A stretch of 64,000 nt of DNA. It comes from Crystallibacter permensis. Its GTDB lineage: Bacteria; Actinomycetota; Actinomycetes; Actinomycetales; Micrococcaceae. Positions within the stretch are counted from its first letter, which is position 1. Every line of letters begins with the position of its first letter. Position numbers and translations under genes: made by a program. Where the stretch lies: the NCBI RefSeq assembly GCF_025960875.1, contig NZ_JAODLR010000002.1:124001-188000 (forward strand), read 5' to 3'. Below the pieces are notes generated by a model. The model saw only the letters and a program-made list of their open reading frames with translations. It was not told the origin of the DNA and did not search any database. Shown piece by piece: positions 27,499 through 37,098 of the stretch.

Positions 27499-28830
27499 TT
27501 AGAACAACGAGCCGCGGATGAGGTGGCCGTAGTAGATCGAACCCGGCCGCTGGGGATCCCCCTCGTAGCCGTGGTCGGGGTTGTCGTTGTTGTACTGCTC
27601 GGTCGCCTCCACGAAGCTGTCCATCACCTCGGCCACGGATCCGGTGCAGGTGCCCTGGTTCAGGCAGAGCGCCACCGTTCCGGCCACAGCAGGCGAGGAG
27701 AAGCTGGTGCCGTGCGGGGAAGCTGTGCCACCGCCACGGGCCGTCGTTTCAACACACACTCCTGGGCCGGCGACGGTGTGCTCCAGGTCGTCACCCTGTG
27801 TTGCGAAGTTGGAGAAGCTCGCGGGCCGGTCATCGCTCGCATAAGCACTCACGTCCTGGCCCAGGCACACCGGCGATGCCTCCCCGCCGGGCCTGCCGTC
27901 AAAGTCGCCGATCGCCGTCGCGGTCAGTACCTCGTCATAGGCGGCAGGAACCACTCCGGCCATATCCGTCGCGCCGTTGCCGGCCGCCACCACATAGGTC
28001 ACGCCGGCTTCAACCGAACGGCAGATCGCCGCATGCATGGGGTCGCCGCTCTCGCTGCCGCAGGCGCCGTCGTCGGTCCCGGGTCCGGCAATGCTCACGT
28101 TGGCGACGGCGATGTCGTTGTCCGCATCGTTATCGGTCCGCGTCCCGGTCACCCAGTCGTACGCGCAGATCAGGCTGGACAACGAGATCGTCCCGGCGTC
28201 GCTCAGCACCCGCACGGACCAGATCGGCGCACCGGGAGCCATGCCCACCACGCCCAGATCATTGTCGCGTGCCGCCGCCACGCCCGCCACCGAAGTTCCG
28301 TGGCCCATCACGTCCACCGGCGCCGGTACGTCTACCGCGGAGCCGCTGCTGCAGTCGACGCCGCCGCGGACATTGAGGTCCGGGTGGGTCGCGTCCACGC
28401 CGGTGTCGATGACGGCAATGTTGACGTCGACGTCACCGGCGCCGTCGCCGGCTTTGGCACTGGACTGATCAGCCCCGGTGCGCGTCACGCTGACCGGCGT
28501 CTTCTGCGCCGCGAGGGTGAACTGTCGGTCCAGGGCAACGTAGGCCACTGCCGGGTCGTCGCCCAGCTGCTCGGCGTCGGCAGCGGTCATGCTCGCGGCG
28601 TAGCCGGAGATTGCCTCGCTGTATGTCGAGGTCTCCTCGACGTCGAATTCCTCGTGGTGGTCCGCCGCAATGTCCTCAACATCGGCAACGGAGTCCTTTA
28701 AAACAACGATGTAGTCGTCCTCGGTCTCGGCCAGTGCCGGCGATCCGAGAAAAGCCATTCCGGCCGTAGCGGTTGCTGATGCAGCCACAATGGCCAGCAA
28801 ACGGCGCGCTGCTGGATGCAGACTCCCCAT
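27499..28830 (-). CDS. Secreted S8 subtilisin-like serine peptidase
   Basis: A 443-residue exported protease. Signal peptide to about ALAET (residue 35), then an inhibitor I9 propeptide (YIVVLKDSVADVED to about residue 105), then the S8 catalytic domain. Catalytic residues are in VIDTGVD (Asp), GHGTSVAG (His), VVAAGNGA (oxyanion Asn) and GTSFSSP (Ser). GGAGGAAATC lies upstream of the ATG. It lies downstream of the minus-strand polymer module, 202 bases beyond the 47-residue gene. Confidence 0.92.
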   Translation of the reverse strand: MGSLHPAARRLLAIVAASATATAGMAFLGSPALAETEDDYIVVLKDSVADVEDIAADHHEEFDVEETSTYSEAISGYAASMTAADAEQLGDDPAVAYVALDRQFTLAAQKTPVSVTRTGADQSSAKAGDGAGDVDVNIAVIDTGVDATHPDLNVRGGVDCSSGSAVDVPAPVDVMGHGTSVAGVAAARDNDLGVVGMAPGAPIWSVRVLSDAGTISLSSLICAYDWVTGTRTDNDADNDIAVANVSIAGPGTDDGACGSESGDPMHAAICRSVEAGVTYVVAAGNGATDMAGVVPAAYDEVLTATAIGDFDGRPGGEASPVCLGQDVSAYASDDRPASFSNFATQGDDLEHTVAGPGVCVETTARGGGTASPHGTSFSSPAVAGTVALCLNQGTCTGSVAEVMDSFVEATEQYNNDNPDHGYEGDPQRPGSIYYGHLIRGSLF

Positions 28831-29032
28831 GATTTCCTCCGAAGCAGGTTCGATCCCAATATCCCCAAAATCGATATGCGGCCACCTGCCCCCAAGCGCT
28901 TCACCATATCGTTATAAACCCCTTTGGAATCACAGTATGTACCCCCGGAGGAAGAACCGTCCATAGCTGCGGCAAAATCATGTCCCGCATGACGTTGCCG
29001 CCCGGAAATCCACCGTTTGCGGAGAGAACGGT

Positions 29033-29176
29033 TCAGTCCGTATAGGTGCGCCAGCGTTCCTTGACGTCTTCGGGGAGTTCCGCCCACGGCGGGGCGTCCG
29101 GCATCCAAAGGCCGTCGAGCAGCTTCATGCGCTCTTCATACAGGGCCTTGCCGGCGGCCTCCCGGTCTGTGGTCAC
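29033..29176 (-). CDS. 47-residue conserved-looking small protein
   Basis: A short frame starting GTG at 29176 and ending TGA at 29033. It encodes a charged helix (REAAGKALYEERMKLLDGLW) followed by PDAPPWAELPEDVKERWRTY. The WAELPEDVKERW pattern looks like a folded small helical protein. It begins 42 bases after the end of the membrane acyltransferase gene on the same strand. A decayed copy with the same ends is found at 48026-48148, which supports that this is a real gene. Function unknown. Confidence 0.65.
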   Translation of the reverse strand: MTTDREAAGKALYEERMKLLDGLWMPDAPPWAELPEDVKERWRTYTD

Positions 29177-29218
29177 GGATAAAAGTATCCCGCATCGGGC
29201 GGGATTCGGCGAAACTCT

Positions 29219-30454
29219 TCACGGTTTGTGTTCGGGGTTCGGGCTGACTGTTCCTGCAGAAGCGAGGATGCGCCGACGCGTGCGGTCCGAGGCCTGCGCG
29301 ACCACACGTTCCAGCGGGCCCTGCGTCCTGCCGGTGACGTTGCGCCACAACACCGCGAACAGCACAGCGGCGGCAATCTGGATGGCCAGCGAGAGGCGCG
29401 GCTGCTGGGCCAGGAATCCGGTAGCCAGCACCACCAGATGGACCGAATACAGAGTCAGGGTCATGGCACCGGCCGTAGCCAGCGGAGTGATGATCCACAT
29501 GACCTTGCTGCCCACCCACAACATCAATCCAAGAACGACGGCGGCGACTCCCAGCGTGTTCAGGATTTCCACCGGGGTGGATGAGTAGGGCGAAAGAACG
29601 GTCAACCACCATCCGGAGGAGGTCGGCAGCCCTATTTCCGGCCCCCAGATCAGGACCTCTTCCACTCCCTCGGCGCCTAGCCGGGGGGAACTCCCGACCA
29701 ATGCTTCCCGTCCGCCCATCGGCTCGAGCATCAGCAGGGCGAACAGCCAGGTTGCGACGGCGAGGATGGCTCCGCCGATTACCAGCCGCTTTTGGACATC
29801 CCGCAAGCGCAGGTTCATCCGGCCGATGGCCAGCCCTGCGCAGATGTAGGCCATGTACGGAACGGCCGGGAAAGAGCCGGTGAACAGCAAGGCACTGACC
29901 ACCCCTCCCGGGTCGCTGAAGAGCAAGCTCAATGAGGGGTCGTACCCCTCCAGGTCCGGCAGCGGCCGGCGCAGTGCCTGCATCAGGATCGGCCCCAGGA
30001 TGGCGAAGCCCACTGCTGCAAAGCCAAGCATCCTCGGGCTCAGGCCGAGCAGCGGGATGGCCAGCAGGAACATCATGCCGTAGTACGCCAGGATGATCGC
30101 GGCAGGCGGGTCCAGCAGGCCGATCAGCAGCCCGATACCCGCGATGATCAGGGCACGCACGGCCAGCGAGGCCTTCGCCGCCGTCAGTGTGCGGCCCCCA
30201 ACAGCCCGCGCACCTCCGGAGACGAAGGCCAGCGAGATCCCGGCCAGGAACGCGAACAGCGCGGCCGAGGTCCCGGAGAGGAGCTGCCAGGCGAACGTGG
30301 GCTCACCGTCCTCGTTCCAGCCGGGCAGAATATGGATGGCCATCATGCCGATCAGGGCCAGTCCGCGGGCTGCGTCTACCCCAATGATCCGGTCCTTCCT
30401 CTTAGCTGCCGTGGTGGCGGTCTTCTGGTCAAACAGTGACCGTCCGTAGAACAC
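29219..30454 (-). CDS. Membrane acyltransferase, HGSNAT/DUF1624-type (copy 1)
   Basis: A 411-residue protein with about ten transmembrane helices. The signature is IIGVDAARGLALIGMMAIHI, shared with the heparan-alpha-glucosaminide N-acetyltransferase catalytic family (DUF1624), and the C-terminal AMTLTLYSVHL resembles DUF418. Known members pass an acetyl group from cytosolic acetyl-CoA to amino groups on the far side of the membrane. The start is GTG at 30454, inside dapA by 26 bases, with GGAGG six bases upstream. Its pairing with the synthetase and dapA suggests a role in modifying or handling the polymer; this is an inference. Confidence 0.8.
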   Translation of the reverse strand: MFYGRSLFDQKTATTAAKRKDRIIGVDAARGLALIGMMAIHILPGWNEDGEPTFAWQLLSGTSAALFAFLAGISLAFVSGGARAVGGRTLTAAKASLAVRALIIAGIGLLIGLLDPPAAIILAYYGMMFLLAIPLLGLSPRMLGFAAVGFAILGPILMQALRRPLPDLEGYDPSLSLLFSDPGGVVSALLFTGSFPAVPYMAYICAGLAIGRMNLRLRDVQKRLVIGGAILAVATWLFALLMLEPMGGREALVGSSPRLGAEGVEEVLIWGPEIGLPTSSGWWLTVLSPYSSTPVEILNTLGVAAVVLGLMLWVGSKVMWIITPLATAGAMTLTLYSVHLVVLATGFLAQQPRLSLAIQIAAAVLFAVLWRNVTGRTQGPLERVVAQASDRTRRRILASAGTVSPNPEHKP

Positions 30455-31364
30455 CGGAAGCCTCCATATCCGCCAGCAGTGCCTTGGTTTCGTCTGTGGT
30501 CAGTTCGACCATCGGGGACCGGACGCTGCCGCCGGGCAGGTCCAGCGACTGCAGTGCTGCCTTGACAGACGCAGCAGCCGGGGCACGGAACATGCCGCGG
30601 TAGACCGGCAGCAGTTCCCGGTGCACGGCGAGGGCCTGGTCAATCTGTCCCTGCGAGTACAGGTGGAACAGATCCTGAAGCCGGTCCCCCACCACATGGC
30701 CCACCACGGAGACGAAGCCAACGGCCCCGATGGACAGCAGCGGCAGGTTCAGCGCGTCGTCGCCCGAATAGTAGGCCAGCGGCGCTTCCCGCATTACCCA
30801 GGAACTGGCTTCGAGGTTTCCCTTGGCATCCTTGACCGCCACGATGTTCGGGTGCTGGGCCGCGGCAACCAGCGTTTCCGGTTCGATGGCCACACCGGTC
30901 CGTTTGGGAATGTCGTAGAGCATGACCGGCAGTTCGGTGCTGTCCGCGATCTCCCGGAAGTGGCGCAGCAGCCCGCGTTGGGACGGCCGGGAGTAGTACG
31001 GCGCCACCAGCAGCAGCCCGTCTGCACCCCAATCGGCTGCGTTCTGCGCCAGCTTGATGCTGTGCCGGGTGTCCCCCGAACCAACTCCGGCGATGACCTT
31101 TTTCCCGGTTCCTGCCACCGCGCGGCGGGCGGCGCCGATCATCTTGGACTTCTCGTGGTCAGAGGTGGCGATGGACTCGCCGGTAGTGCCGTTGACCACC
31201 ACGCCGTCATTCCAGCCATCCCGGGTCAGCCAGCGTGCCAGCTCTTCGGCTGCCGGCAGGTCCACCCGTCCGCATCCATCAAAAGGCGTGACCATGGCCG
31301 TCAGTACGCTTCCGAAGACGCAACCTGCCGGCGTCGTAAACTCGAGGTTTTCTATGGTTGTCAT
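30429..31364 (-). CDS. dapA: 4-hydroxy-tetrahydrodipicolinate synthase
   Basis: A 311-residue class I aldolase-type enzyme that condenses pyruvate with aspartate semialdehyde, the first committed step to diaminopimelate and lysine. Motifs: GTTGES, APYYSRPSQ, the tyrosine and arginine in YDIPKRTG, and the Schiff-base lysine in VAVKDAKGN. The ATG at 31364 follows GGGGGAAA. It starts 28 bases after the synthetase gene and overlaps the acyltransferase gene, so it is clearly part of this module and not the housekeeping lysine locus. It would supply extra lysine precursor for the polymer. Confidence 0.9.
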   Translation of the reverse strand: MTTIENLEFTTPAGCVFGSVLTAMVTPFDGCGRVDLPAAEELARWLTRDGWNDGVVVNGTTGESIATSDHEKSKMIGAARRAVAGTGKKVIAGVGSGDTRHSIKLAQNAADWGADGLLLVAPYYSRPSQRGLLRHFREIADSTELPVMLYDIPKRTGVAIEPETLVAAAQHPNIVAVKDAKGNLEASSWVMREAPLAYYSGDDALNLPLLSIGAVGFVSVVGHVVGDRLQDLFHLYSQGQIDQALAVHRELLPVYRGMFRAPAAASVKAALQSLDLPGGSVRSPMVELTTDETKALLADMEASGVLRTVTV

Positions 31365-31392
31365 TTCAATTTCCCCCTGTTGATTATTTGAT

Positions 31393-34300
31393 TTACTGCG
31401 AGTGGCCGGTGCCTGAGGCATTGCTGGCATCGGCGAGCAACTGCTGGCGCTGCCGGGCCTGGACCGGATCCCAGTTGCGAAGCGGGTTGCCGGCCCAGGT
31501 TCCGCCGGCGGGGACGGTCTCCGAGCGCATTACCAGCGAGCCCGGTCCCACCGTGGCCTGCGTTTCAACCAGGCTGCCCGGCAGCACAACACTGTTGGGC
31601 CCCAGGGTGGAGTAATCTTCCATCTTCACTTCGTCCATGCGCATGATGCGGTCGTGGAACAGGTGCGTCTGGAGCACGGTGCCGCGGTTAATGCTGACGC
31701 CGTCGCCGATGCTGATCAGGTCGAATTCGGGCAGCCACCAGGTCTCGCACCAGACCCGCCGGCCAATCCGGGCACCCATAAGCCGCATCCAGAAGTTGAG
31801 CATCGGCGTGCCCAGACTCATCCGGATCAGGCCGGGAACGGCGAGGGATTCGGAGAAGACGTCGGCCAGCTCGTTGCGCCAGATGAAAGAGGTCCACAGC
31901 GGATGTTCGGACGGCTTGAATTGTCCCACCAGTGCCCACTTGGCCGTTAGCGCCACCAGGCAAGCCGCGAACGCGCTGGCCAGCAGCACCGGTCCGGACA
32001 GGACAGCGGTCATGAGCAGGCCCGCCTGCAGGTAGATCTGCGTCAGCACCCAGACCGTGGCCAGTGCCAGCCAAGCCGTGATCACGGCCGGCAGAAACCG
32101 GCAGACTTCGACGGCGGCGCGGGCGGCCAGCAGCCGGCGCGGCGGATTGTAGGTGAGGGCCGAATCACCATTGTCCACCGGACGCGGCAGTTCCATCGCG
32201 GGACGGCCAAACCAGTTGGACGAGGACGGCATGTTCTTCGGCGCCGAGGAGAGCACGGCAATCAGCGAGTTATCCGGCACATGGGTGTCCGGACCGACAA
32301 TGCCCGAGTTACCCACAAAGGACTTCTCCCCCACGCTGGCCGGACCGAGGTGCAGCCAGCCGCCCCGGGCACGCGGCGACGAGACCATCGAGTGGTCCGC
32401 CAGGAATGAGCGGCTCTCGAACGTGGTCAGATGCGGGATCGTCTCCATTGTGGAGATCTCCACATGCTTGCCCACCTTCGCCCCGAGTACCCGCAGCCAG
32501 AACGGTGTCAGCAGGCTTGCGTAGAGCGGATAGACCGAAACCAGCGACTTGGCCAGCAGCAGGTTGGATAGCCAGGCCGCCCAGGCCGCGATGCCATGCA
32601 GCGAGTGGAAGCCGGGCCTCAGCAGCAGGCTCAGCAGGCGCACCAGCCCGGCAGTCATGCCTAGGTAGGTGACAACGGCCAGCACCAGGAACACGGGCGA
32701 CCACGCCGCCAGCGTCCAGAGCGCCACGCTCAGGTTCTCGATGCCGCGGATCACGAACATCACCAGCAGAGCACCGGGTACGACGGCGGCAATGGGCATC
32801 AGCGTCAAGCCGGCCAGTCCCAGCGGGTACAGCAACCGGACGAGAAGCTTGGGCTTTTGCTCGTTGGCGTCCGCCGGCCAGTCATCGCCGGCCGTTCCCA
32901 CTCGCTCCATCTGCGATCCGGCCCAGCGCTCACCATCCGGAACAAGACCGCTCACGCACGTCCCCGGGTCAACTTCCGCACCGTCGCCAATGCGGGCGTC
33001 GTTCATCAGGAGCGAGCGGGTACCCACCCGGGCCCGCTCGCCGATCCGGATCCGGCCGATGTGCAGCCGGTCGCCGTCGAGCCAGTGTCCGGCCAAGTCT
33101 ACTTCGTATTCGATGGTTGCACCGTTGCCGAATTCGGCCAGCCCCGTCACCGGCGGCATTGCATCCAGATGCACGTCCTTGCCGACCTTGCAGCCCAAGG
33201 CCCGCGCATACCAGCCGGCCATCGGGGTACCCATCATCGGCTCCAGCTTGCAGAAAGTCACAATCCGGTCCACCGCCCACAAGCGCAGATGCGTCCATCC
33301 GCCGCGGGCATAAACACCAGGCGGGACACCCCACAGCAGCAACCGGGCCGAGGCCACGGCGAAAAGCATCCGGAACGGCAGCGTGAACAGCACCACCCAC
33401 GCGGCCAGCAGCGGCAGCAGCGGTGGATTGGGCACCCACGGGGCATCGGTAATATTGAACATCAGGAAGCAGACGACGGCGATGCCCGTCACGTACCGGA
33501 GCCCGGTGATCGAATAGAGCACACCGATCAGCGGGGCTTGGACCAGGCCCGTCCACCACGGGGTGGGCCGGACATCGCGCTCTGCGGCGGTACTGGTCCC
33601 GAGACTATCCACGTAGGCGGCCATGCTGCCCAGCGTTGGCCGGTCGTAGATGTCGGCGATGGACACTTCGGGGTGCCGGCTGCGCAGGGTGGCCACGAGT
33701 TGGGCCGCAGCGACACTGGCCCCGCCCAGGGCGAAGAAATCGCTCTCCCCGGTCAGCGGCACGGGCCCGAGCAGGTTGGTCCACGCGTCGGCAATCCAGC
33801 CTTCCGTTCCGGTTAGCGTATGCCCGGCTCCTTCGGACCCATTGCCCGGGAGTGGCCAGGGCAGCGCCTTGCGGTCCACCTTGCCCGACGTTTTCACCGG
33901 CAGTTGGTCGACGACGCCGAGCGCCGGCACCAGCTGCGCCGGCAGCATTTCCTGCAGCCGGGCCCGCGCTGCCGCCAGATCAATCTGCCCGCTATCTTCC
34001 AGGACCAGGTAGCCGGCAAGCACCTTGTTGCCGCTCGGCGTGGACTGGACCGCGGCGGCCGCCGTCGCCACCTCCGGAAGCTGGGCGAGGGCTTCATCGA
34101 TCTCGCCCAGCTCCACCCGCCTGCCGCCAAGTTTGACCTGTTCGTCGGCCCGGCCCACAAAGATCAGCCCGTCCCGGTCCGCGAGGACCAGGTCACCGCT
34201 GCGGTAGGCGCGTTCCCAGCCGAGCGTGTCCATCGGAGCGTACTTTTCGGCGTCCTTCGCCGGGTCGAGGTAGCGGCCCAGCCCCACGCCGCCGATGATC

Positions 34301-35439
34301 AGCTCGCCTTCCTCGCCCCAGCTGACCGGGTTGCCGTCCGGGTCCACCACCGCCAGCTCCCACCCGCGCAGCGGCAGGCCGATCCGCACCGGCCCGCTGC
34401 CATCCAGCGCCGCGCCGCAGGCGATCACCGTCGCCTCGGTGGGACCGTAGGTATTCCAGACCTCGCGGTTGGGGCCGGCAAGCCGCGCCACCAGTTCCGC
34501 CGGGCAGGCTTCGCCGCCGAAAATCAGCAGCCGGATATTCTCCAGCGCCTCGGCCGGCCACATTGCCGCCAGCGTGGGCACGGTGGAAACCACGGTGACG
34601 TCCCGCTCTGCCAGCCACGGCCCCAGATCCCCACCGGAACGGACCAGGGAGCGGGGTGCCGGAACCAGGCAGGCACCGTTGCGCCAGGCCAGCCACATCT
34701 CTTCACAGGAGGCGTCGAAGGCCACGGACAGCCCCGCCAGCACCCTGTCTCCGCGGGTGAGCGGGCGCTTCGGCAGGAACATTTCCGCCTCCGCATCGGC
34801 CCACGCAGCCGCCGATCGGTGCTGGATGGCCACCCCCTTCGGCTTGCCGGTGGAGCCCGAGGTAAAGATGATCCAGGCGTCGTCGTCGGGGTGCGGCTGC
34901 GGGCTGTTGCCGAGAGTCTGCACGCCCGGCATCGGCGTGATCGACAACCCTTCACCGACGACGGCGCACACCGCGGCTTCGGCCCAGACGGTTTCGGCCC
35001 GTTCATCCGGCTCGTCCGCGTCCACCGGCACGTAGGCCGCACCGGAAACCAGGATCCCCAGGATGGCGATGTAGAGGTCAACGGATCCGGACGGCACCCT
35101 GACCCCGACGCGGTCCCCCGCTCCGATGTCCGCGGCCCAGAGTCGCCGCGCTATCTCATCAATATGCAAGCCGAGCGTTGCGTAGGTGAGGCATCGTTCG
35201 CCGTCGTCGATCGCCGGTGCCGCGGGATAGGCCGCGATGGTCGACTGGATGATGTCGACCAGGGTGCGCTCGTCTGTGGCAGCCCGGCGGGGAAAGATGG
35301 CGGCATCGGGGCCGAAGCCGTGCCGGCCCCCGGGCCGTTCATCGTTGTGTATTCGGTGGTGCGTGTGCCTGTCTGCAACGCCTTCTGCGATATCCCCGGT
35401 TGTTGCAGGACTGTATGACAAGTCCAAAAGATCCCCCAT
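31393..35439 (-). CDS. Pls/PosA-type poly(amino acid) synthetase 1 (poly-lysine-like)
   Basis: A 1348-residue membrane NRPS, close to the roughly 1320 residues of epsilon-poly-lysine synthetase. The adenylation domain (about 60-530) has FTSGSTGKPKG (192-202), FDASCEEMW (241-249), NTYGPTEA, YRSGDL, GRADEQVKLGGRRVEL and the A10 lysine at 520. The carrier domain has its phosphopantetheine serine at 575 (LGGASVA). The rest holds transmembrane helices alternating with three tandem hexapeptide-rich soluble C domains. In this family the C domains form isopeptide bonds repeatedly on free amino acid, with no thioesterase. Nearby dapA suggests lysine as substrate. ATG at 35439 follows GGGGAAAA. Confidence 0.88.
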   Translation of the reverse strand: MGDLLDLSYSPATTGDIAEGVADRHTHHRIHNDERPGGRHGFGPDAAIFPRRAATDERTLVDIIQSTIAAYPAAPAIDDGERCLTYATLGLHIDEIARRLWAADIGAGDRVGVRVPSGSVDLYIAILGILVSGAAYVPVDADEPDERAETVWAEAAVCAVVGEGLSITPMPGVQTLGNSPQPHPDDDAWIIFTSGSTGKPKGVAIQHRSAAAWADAEAEMFLPKRPLTRGDRVLAGLSVAFDASCEEMWLAWRNGACLVPAPRSLVRSGGDLGPWLAERDVTVVSTVPTLAAMWPAEALENIRLLIFGGEACPAELVARLAGPNREVWNTYGPTEATVIACGAALDGSGPVRIGLPLRGWELAVVDPDGNPVSWGEEGELIIGGVGLGRYLDPAKDAEKYAPMDTLGWERAYRSGDLVLADRDGLIFVGRADEQVKLGGRRVELGEIDEALAQLPEVATAAAAVQSTPSGNKVLAGYLVLEDSGQIDLAAARARLQEMLPAQLVPALGVVDQLPVKTSGKVDRKALPWPLPGNGSEGAGHTLTGTEGWIADAWTNLLGPVPLTGESDFFALGGASVAAAQLVATLRSRHPEVSIADIYDRPTLGSMAAYVDSLGTSTAAERDVRPTPWWTGLVQAPLIGVLYSITGLRYVTGIAVVCFLMFNITDAPWVPNPPLLPLLAAWVVLFTLPFRMLFAVASARLLLWGVPPGVYARGGWTHLRLWAVDRIVTFCKLEPMMGTPMAGWYARALGCKVGKDVHLDAMPPVTGLAEFGNGATIEYEVDLAGHWLDGDRLHIGRIRIGERARVGTRSLLMNDARIGDGAEVDPGTCVSGLVPDGERWAGSQMERVGTAGDDWPADANEQKPKLLVRLLYPLGLAGLTLMPIAAVVPGALLVMFVIRGIENLSVALWTLAAWSPVFLVLAVVTYLGMTAGLVRLLSLLLRPGFHSLHGIAAWAAWLSNLLLAKSLVSVYPLYASLLTPFWLRVLGAKVGKHVEISTMETIPHLTTFESRSFLADHSMVSSPRARGGWLHLGPASVGEKSFVGNSGIVGPDTHVPDNSLIAVLSSAPKNMPSSSNWFGRPAMELPRPVDNGDSALTYNPPRRLLAARAAVEVCRFLPAVITAWLALATVWVLTQIYLQAGLLMTAVLSGPVLLASAFAACLVALTAKWALVGQFKPSEHPLWTSFIWRNELADVFSESLAVPGLIRMSLGTPMLNFWMRLMGARIGRRVWCETWWLPEFDLISIGDGVSINRGTVLQTHLFHDRIMRMDEVKMEDYSTLGPNSVVLPGSLVETQATVGPGSLVMRSETVPAGGTWAGNPLRNWDPVQARQRQQLLADASNASGTGHSQ

Positions 35440-35898
35440 AAAGTTGTTTTCCCCGCAGCCCTGCCTGCCCGGCGCGACCCGACAGGCATGGCGGCAAAGG
35501 ACTGCTTAAGGCGCACCGGGCATCTAGGCTCACCGGAGCGCCGGCTATGGCTTGAGTGAAAGCCGGATGTTACTGGCAGAACATGGTGTCAGCGTGGATT
35601 CGACGCATCAGCGAACGATCCGGCAGCTGCCCAACAAGGCGCGCTCGTGCAATCGCTTCGAGGCGCAACTTTGCATCGAACCTTGCCCACGCTGAATTCC
35701 CCCATGTCCCTGACACTACGAAGCCGTAACCGTTTTGTAGTGCGTAGTGGGTACCGGAGTTCTGCAGGCCGAGCTACTCGCTTGCAGGTTTCACCTACCG
35801 GCGCCAGAGGCGCGCACTACTTGGTTTCGTACCGGAGGGCGTGAAAACCGCGGCTTCTTACCCAAATGTGTAACTAGGTAGCTAAGTCTGTTGCGAAG
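35440..35898. other. Divergent intergenic region between synthetase 1 and L,D-transpeptidase-like gene
   Basis: A 459-base interval without a supported gene. It should contain the promoters for the minus-strand polymer module and for the lipoprotein gene. A stem GCCTG/CAGGC lies near 35467-35491, just before synthetase 1. Short inverted segments around 35735-35815 (GTAGTGCG with CGCACTAC) are visible. No clear -35/-10 pair can be assigned. Confidence 0.4.
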
Positions 35899-36690
35899 AT
35901 GGGCACGATGGGAACTCGCAAAACACTGATGGGGATGGGGATGGCGGCGGTTTGCGCCCTCGCTGCCTGTTCTTCGCCTGCAAACTTCCGCGGCCCCGCC
36001 ACGCCGGCGGCAGCTCCGCCGTCGGCAGCCGTAGACGGTCCCTGCCACAGCCTGGGCGAAGGGCTGGTTGCGTTCGAGACCGGGGATGCGGAACGGGTCA
36101 CCTTTGCCATTGCAGACCGGTACCAGGAGACCAAGGTTGTTCTCACCAGCTGCGTGCAGGTGCCGGGCGGCTATGTCCAGGAATGGGAAGCAACCGGCTT
36201 CACGGGCAGCGCGGGGTTCGGGCGGTCCGGCGACGTGCTGGTGGATTCGCTGGAGACACCCACCGGGTCCTACACGGTGACCGAGGCCTTTGGCCGCAAG
36301 GATCCCGGGACGGCATTGGAATACCACGAGCTCAACGAATTCTCCCGCTGGGGCGGACGTCCGGGCGAGCATCACAACCGGTACTTCGAAGGCAGAGGCG
36401 CTTGGCCGGACGAAAATCTCTGGGAGCTGATGGAGATAGGTCTTTACGAACAGGCCGCTGTTATCAACTACAACCGGCTGCCGGATATGGAGCCGGAGCC
36501 CGGCCTGTCCTACGCAATCTTCCTGCACGCGGGCATGAGCGAATCCTGGGGCTGCCTTTCCACCGACCTGGCCATCGTCACCCGCTTCCTGAAGACGGCC
36601 GTGCCCGGCGACAGAATTGTCATGGGCGTGAACCGCGAGGTCTTTCTCGATGCCTCCAGCGCCCTCGTGGACCCGGACACGGAACAATAA
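35899..36690 (+). CDS. L,D-transpeptidase-like (YkuD-type) lipoprotein
   Basis: A 263-residue lipoprotein (lipobox ALAACSS, about residue 22). The C-terminal segment IFLHAGMSESWGCLSTD matches the YkuD catalytic motif (H-x(n)-S-x-G-C), with the presumed nucleophile Cys and the upstream His. Such enzymes cross-link peptidoglycan peptides, or attach molecules to diaminopimelate. It lies between the two polymer modules. A frame-broken copy is found at 47486-47876. Whether it attaches or processes a polymer at the cell wall is speculation. Confidence 0.75.
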   Translation: MGTMGTRKTLMGMGMAAVCALAACSSPANFRGPATPAAAPPSAAVDGPCHSLGEGLVAFETGDAERVTFAIADRYQETKVVLTSCVQVPGGYVQEWEATGFTGSAGFGRSGDVLVDSLETPTGSYTVTEAFGRKDPGTALEYHELNEFSRWGGRPGEHHNRYFEGRGAWPDENLWELMEIGLYEQAAVINYNRLPDMEPEPGLSYAIFLHAGMSESWGCLSTDLAIVTRFLKTAVPGDRIVMGVNREVFLDASSALVDPDTEQ

Positions 36691-37098
36691 GCCCGCACTA
36701 ATTGTTCGGCACCATTTTAGACCCAGTTCTCCGATTCCTGGCGCCGTTCGCAGCGTCTGGTCCAGGTACTCTTCGCCCCCATCAGCACCGGCGGAGGCGA
36801 GCTCAGAGAAGTGCACATCAGCGATCCAGAAACCATAGTTCGCCGCATTCTTCGGCGCCAGCGTAAATCCCATCCCTAGGCAGCAACCCAACGACCACGA
36901 CGAGCGGTCTGCCGGGGGCAATAAAAACCCATGGCCAGAGAACGGCTCCACCCCCTTGCCCTGCCCGAATGCCTGGGCCGCATCTACAGACTATCCCCAA
37001 CATTTTCCAAAGGTCTGCTCCCTAGGGTCGTGTTCACTTCATTGCCCCGCTCCGAGGAGATGCGTCCGGAGCAGCCAGCGACCCCTAAGGAAGAGAAA
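36691..37098. other. Intergenic region upstream of the plus-strand polymer module
   Basis: A 408-base stretch without a confident gene. On the minus strand, 36700-36951 could encode about 80 residues of protein-like composition (segment NAANYGFWIADVHFSELAS), possibly a gene remnant; its third-position GC is lower than in neighbouring genes. The promoter of the diaminobutyrate aminotransferase gene should lie in the right half. Confidence 0.35.

Noticed and set aside
33820-35418. Long open frame on the plus strand (532 codons)
   Set aside because: It is antisense to the adenylation domain of synthetase 1, whose motifs are all present; long antisense frames are common at high GC.
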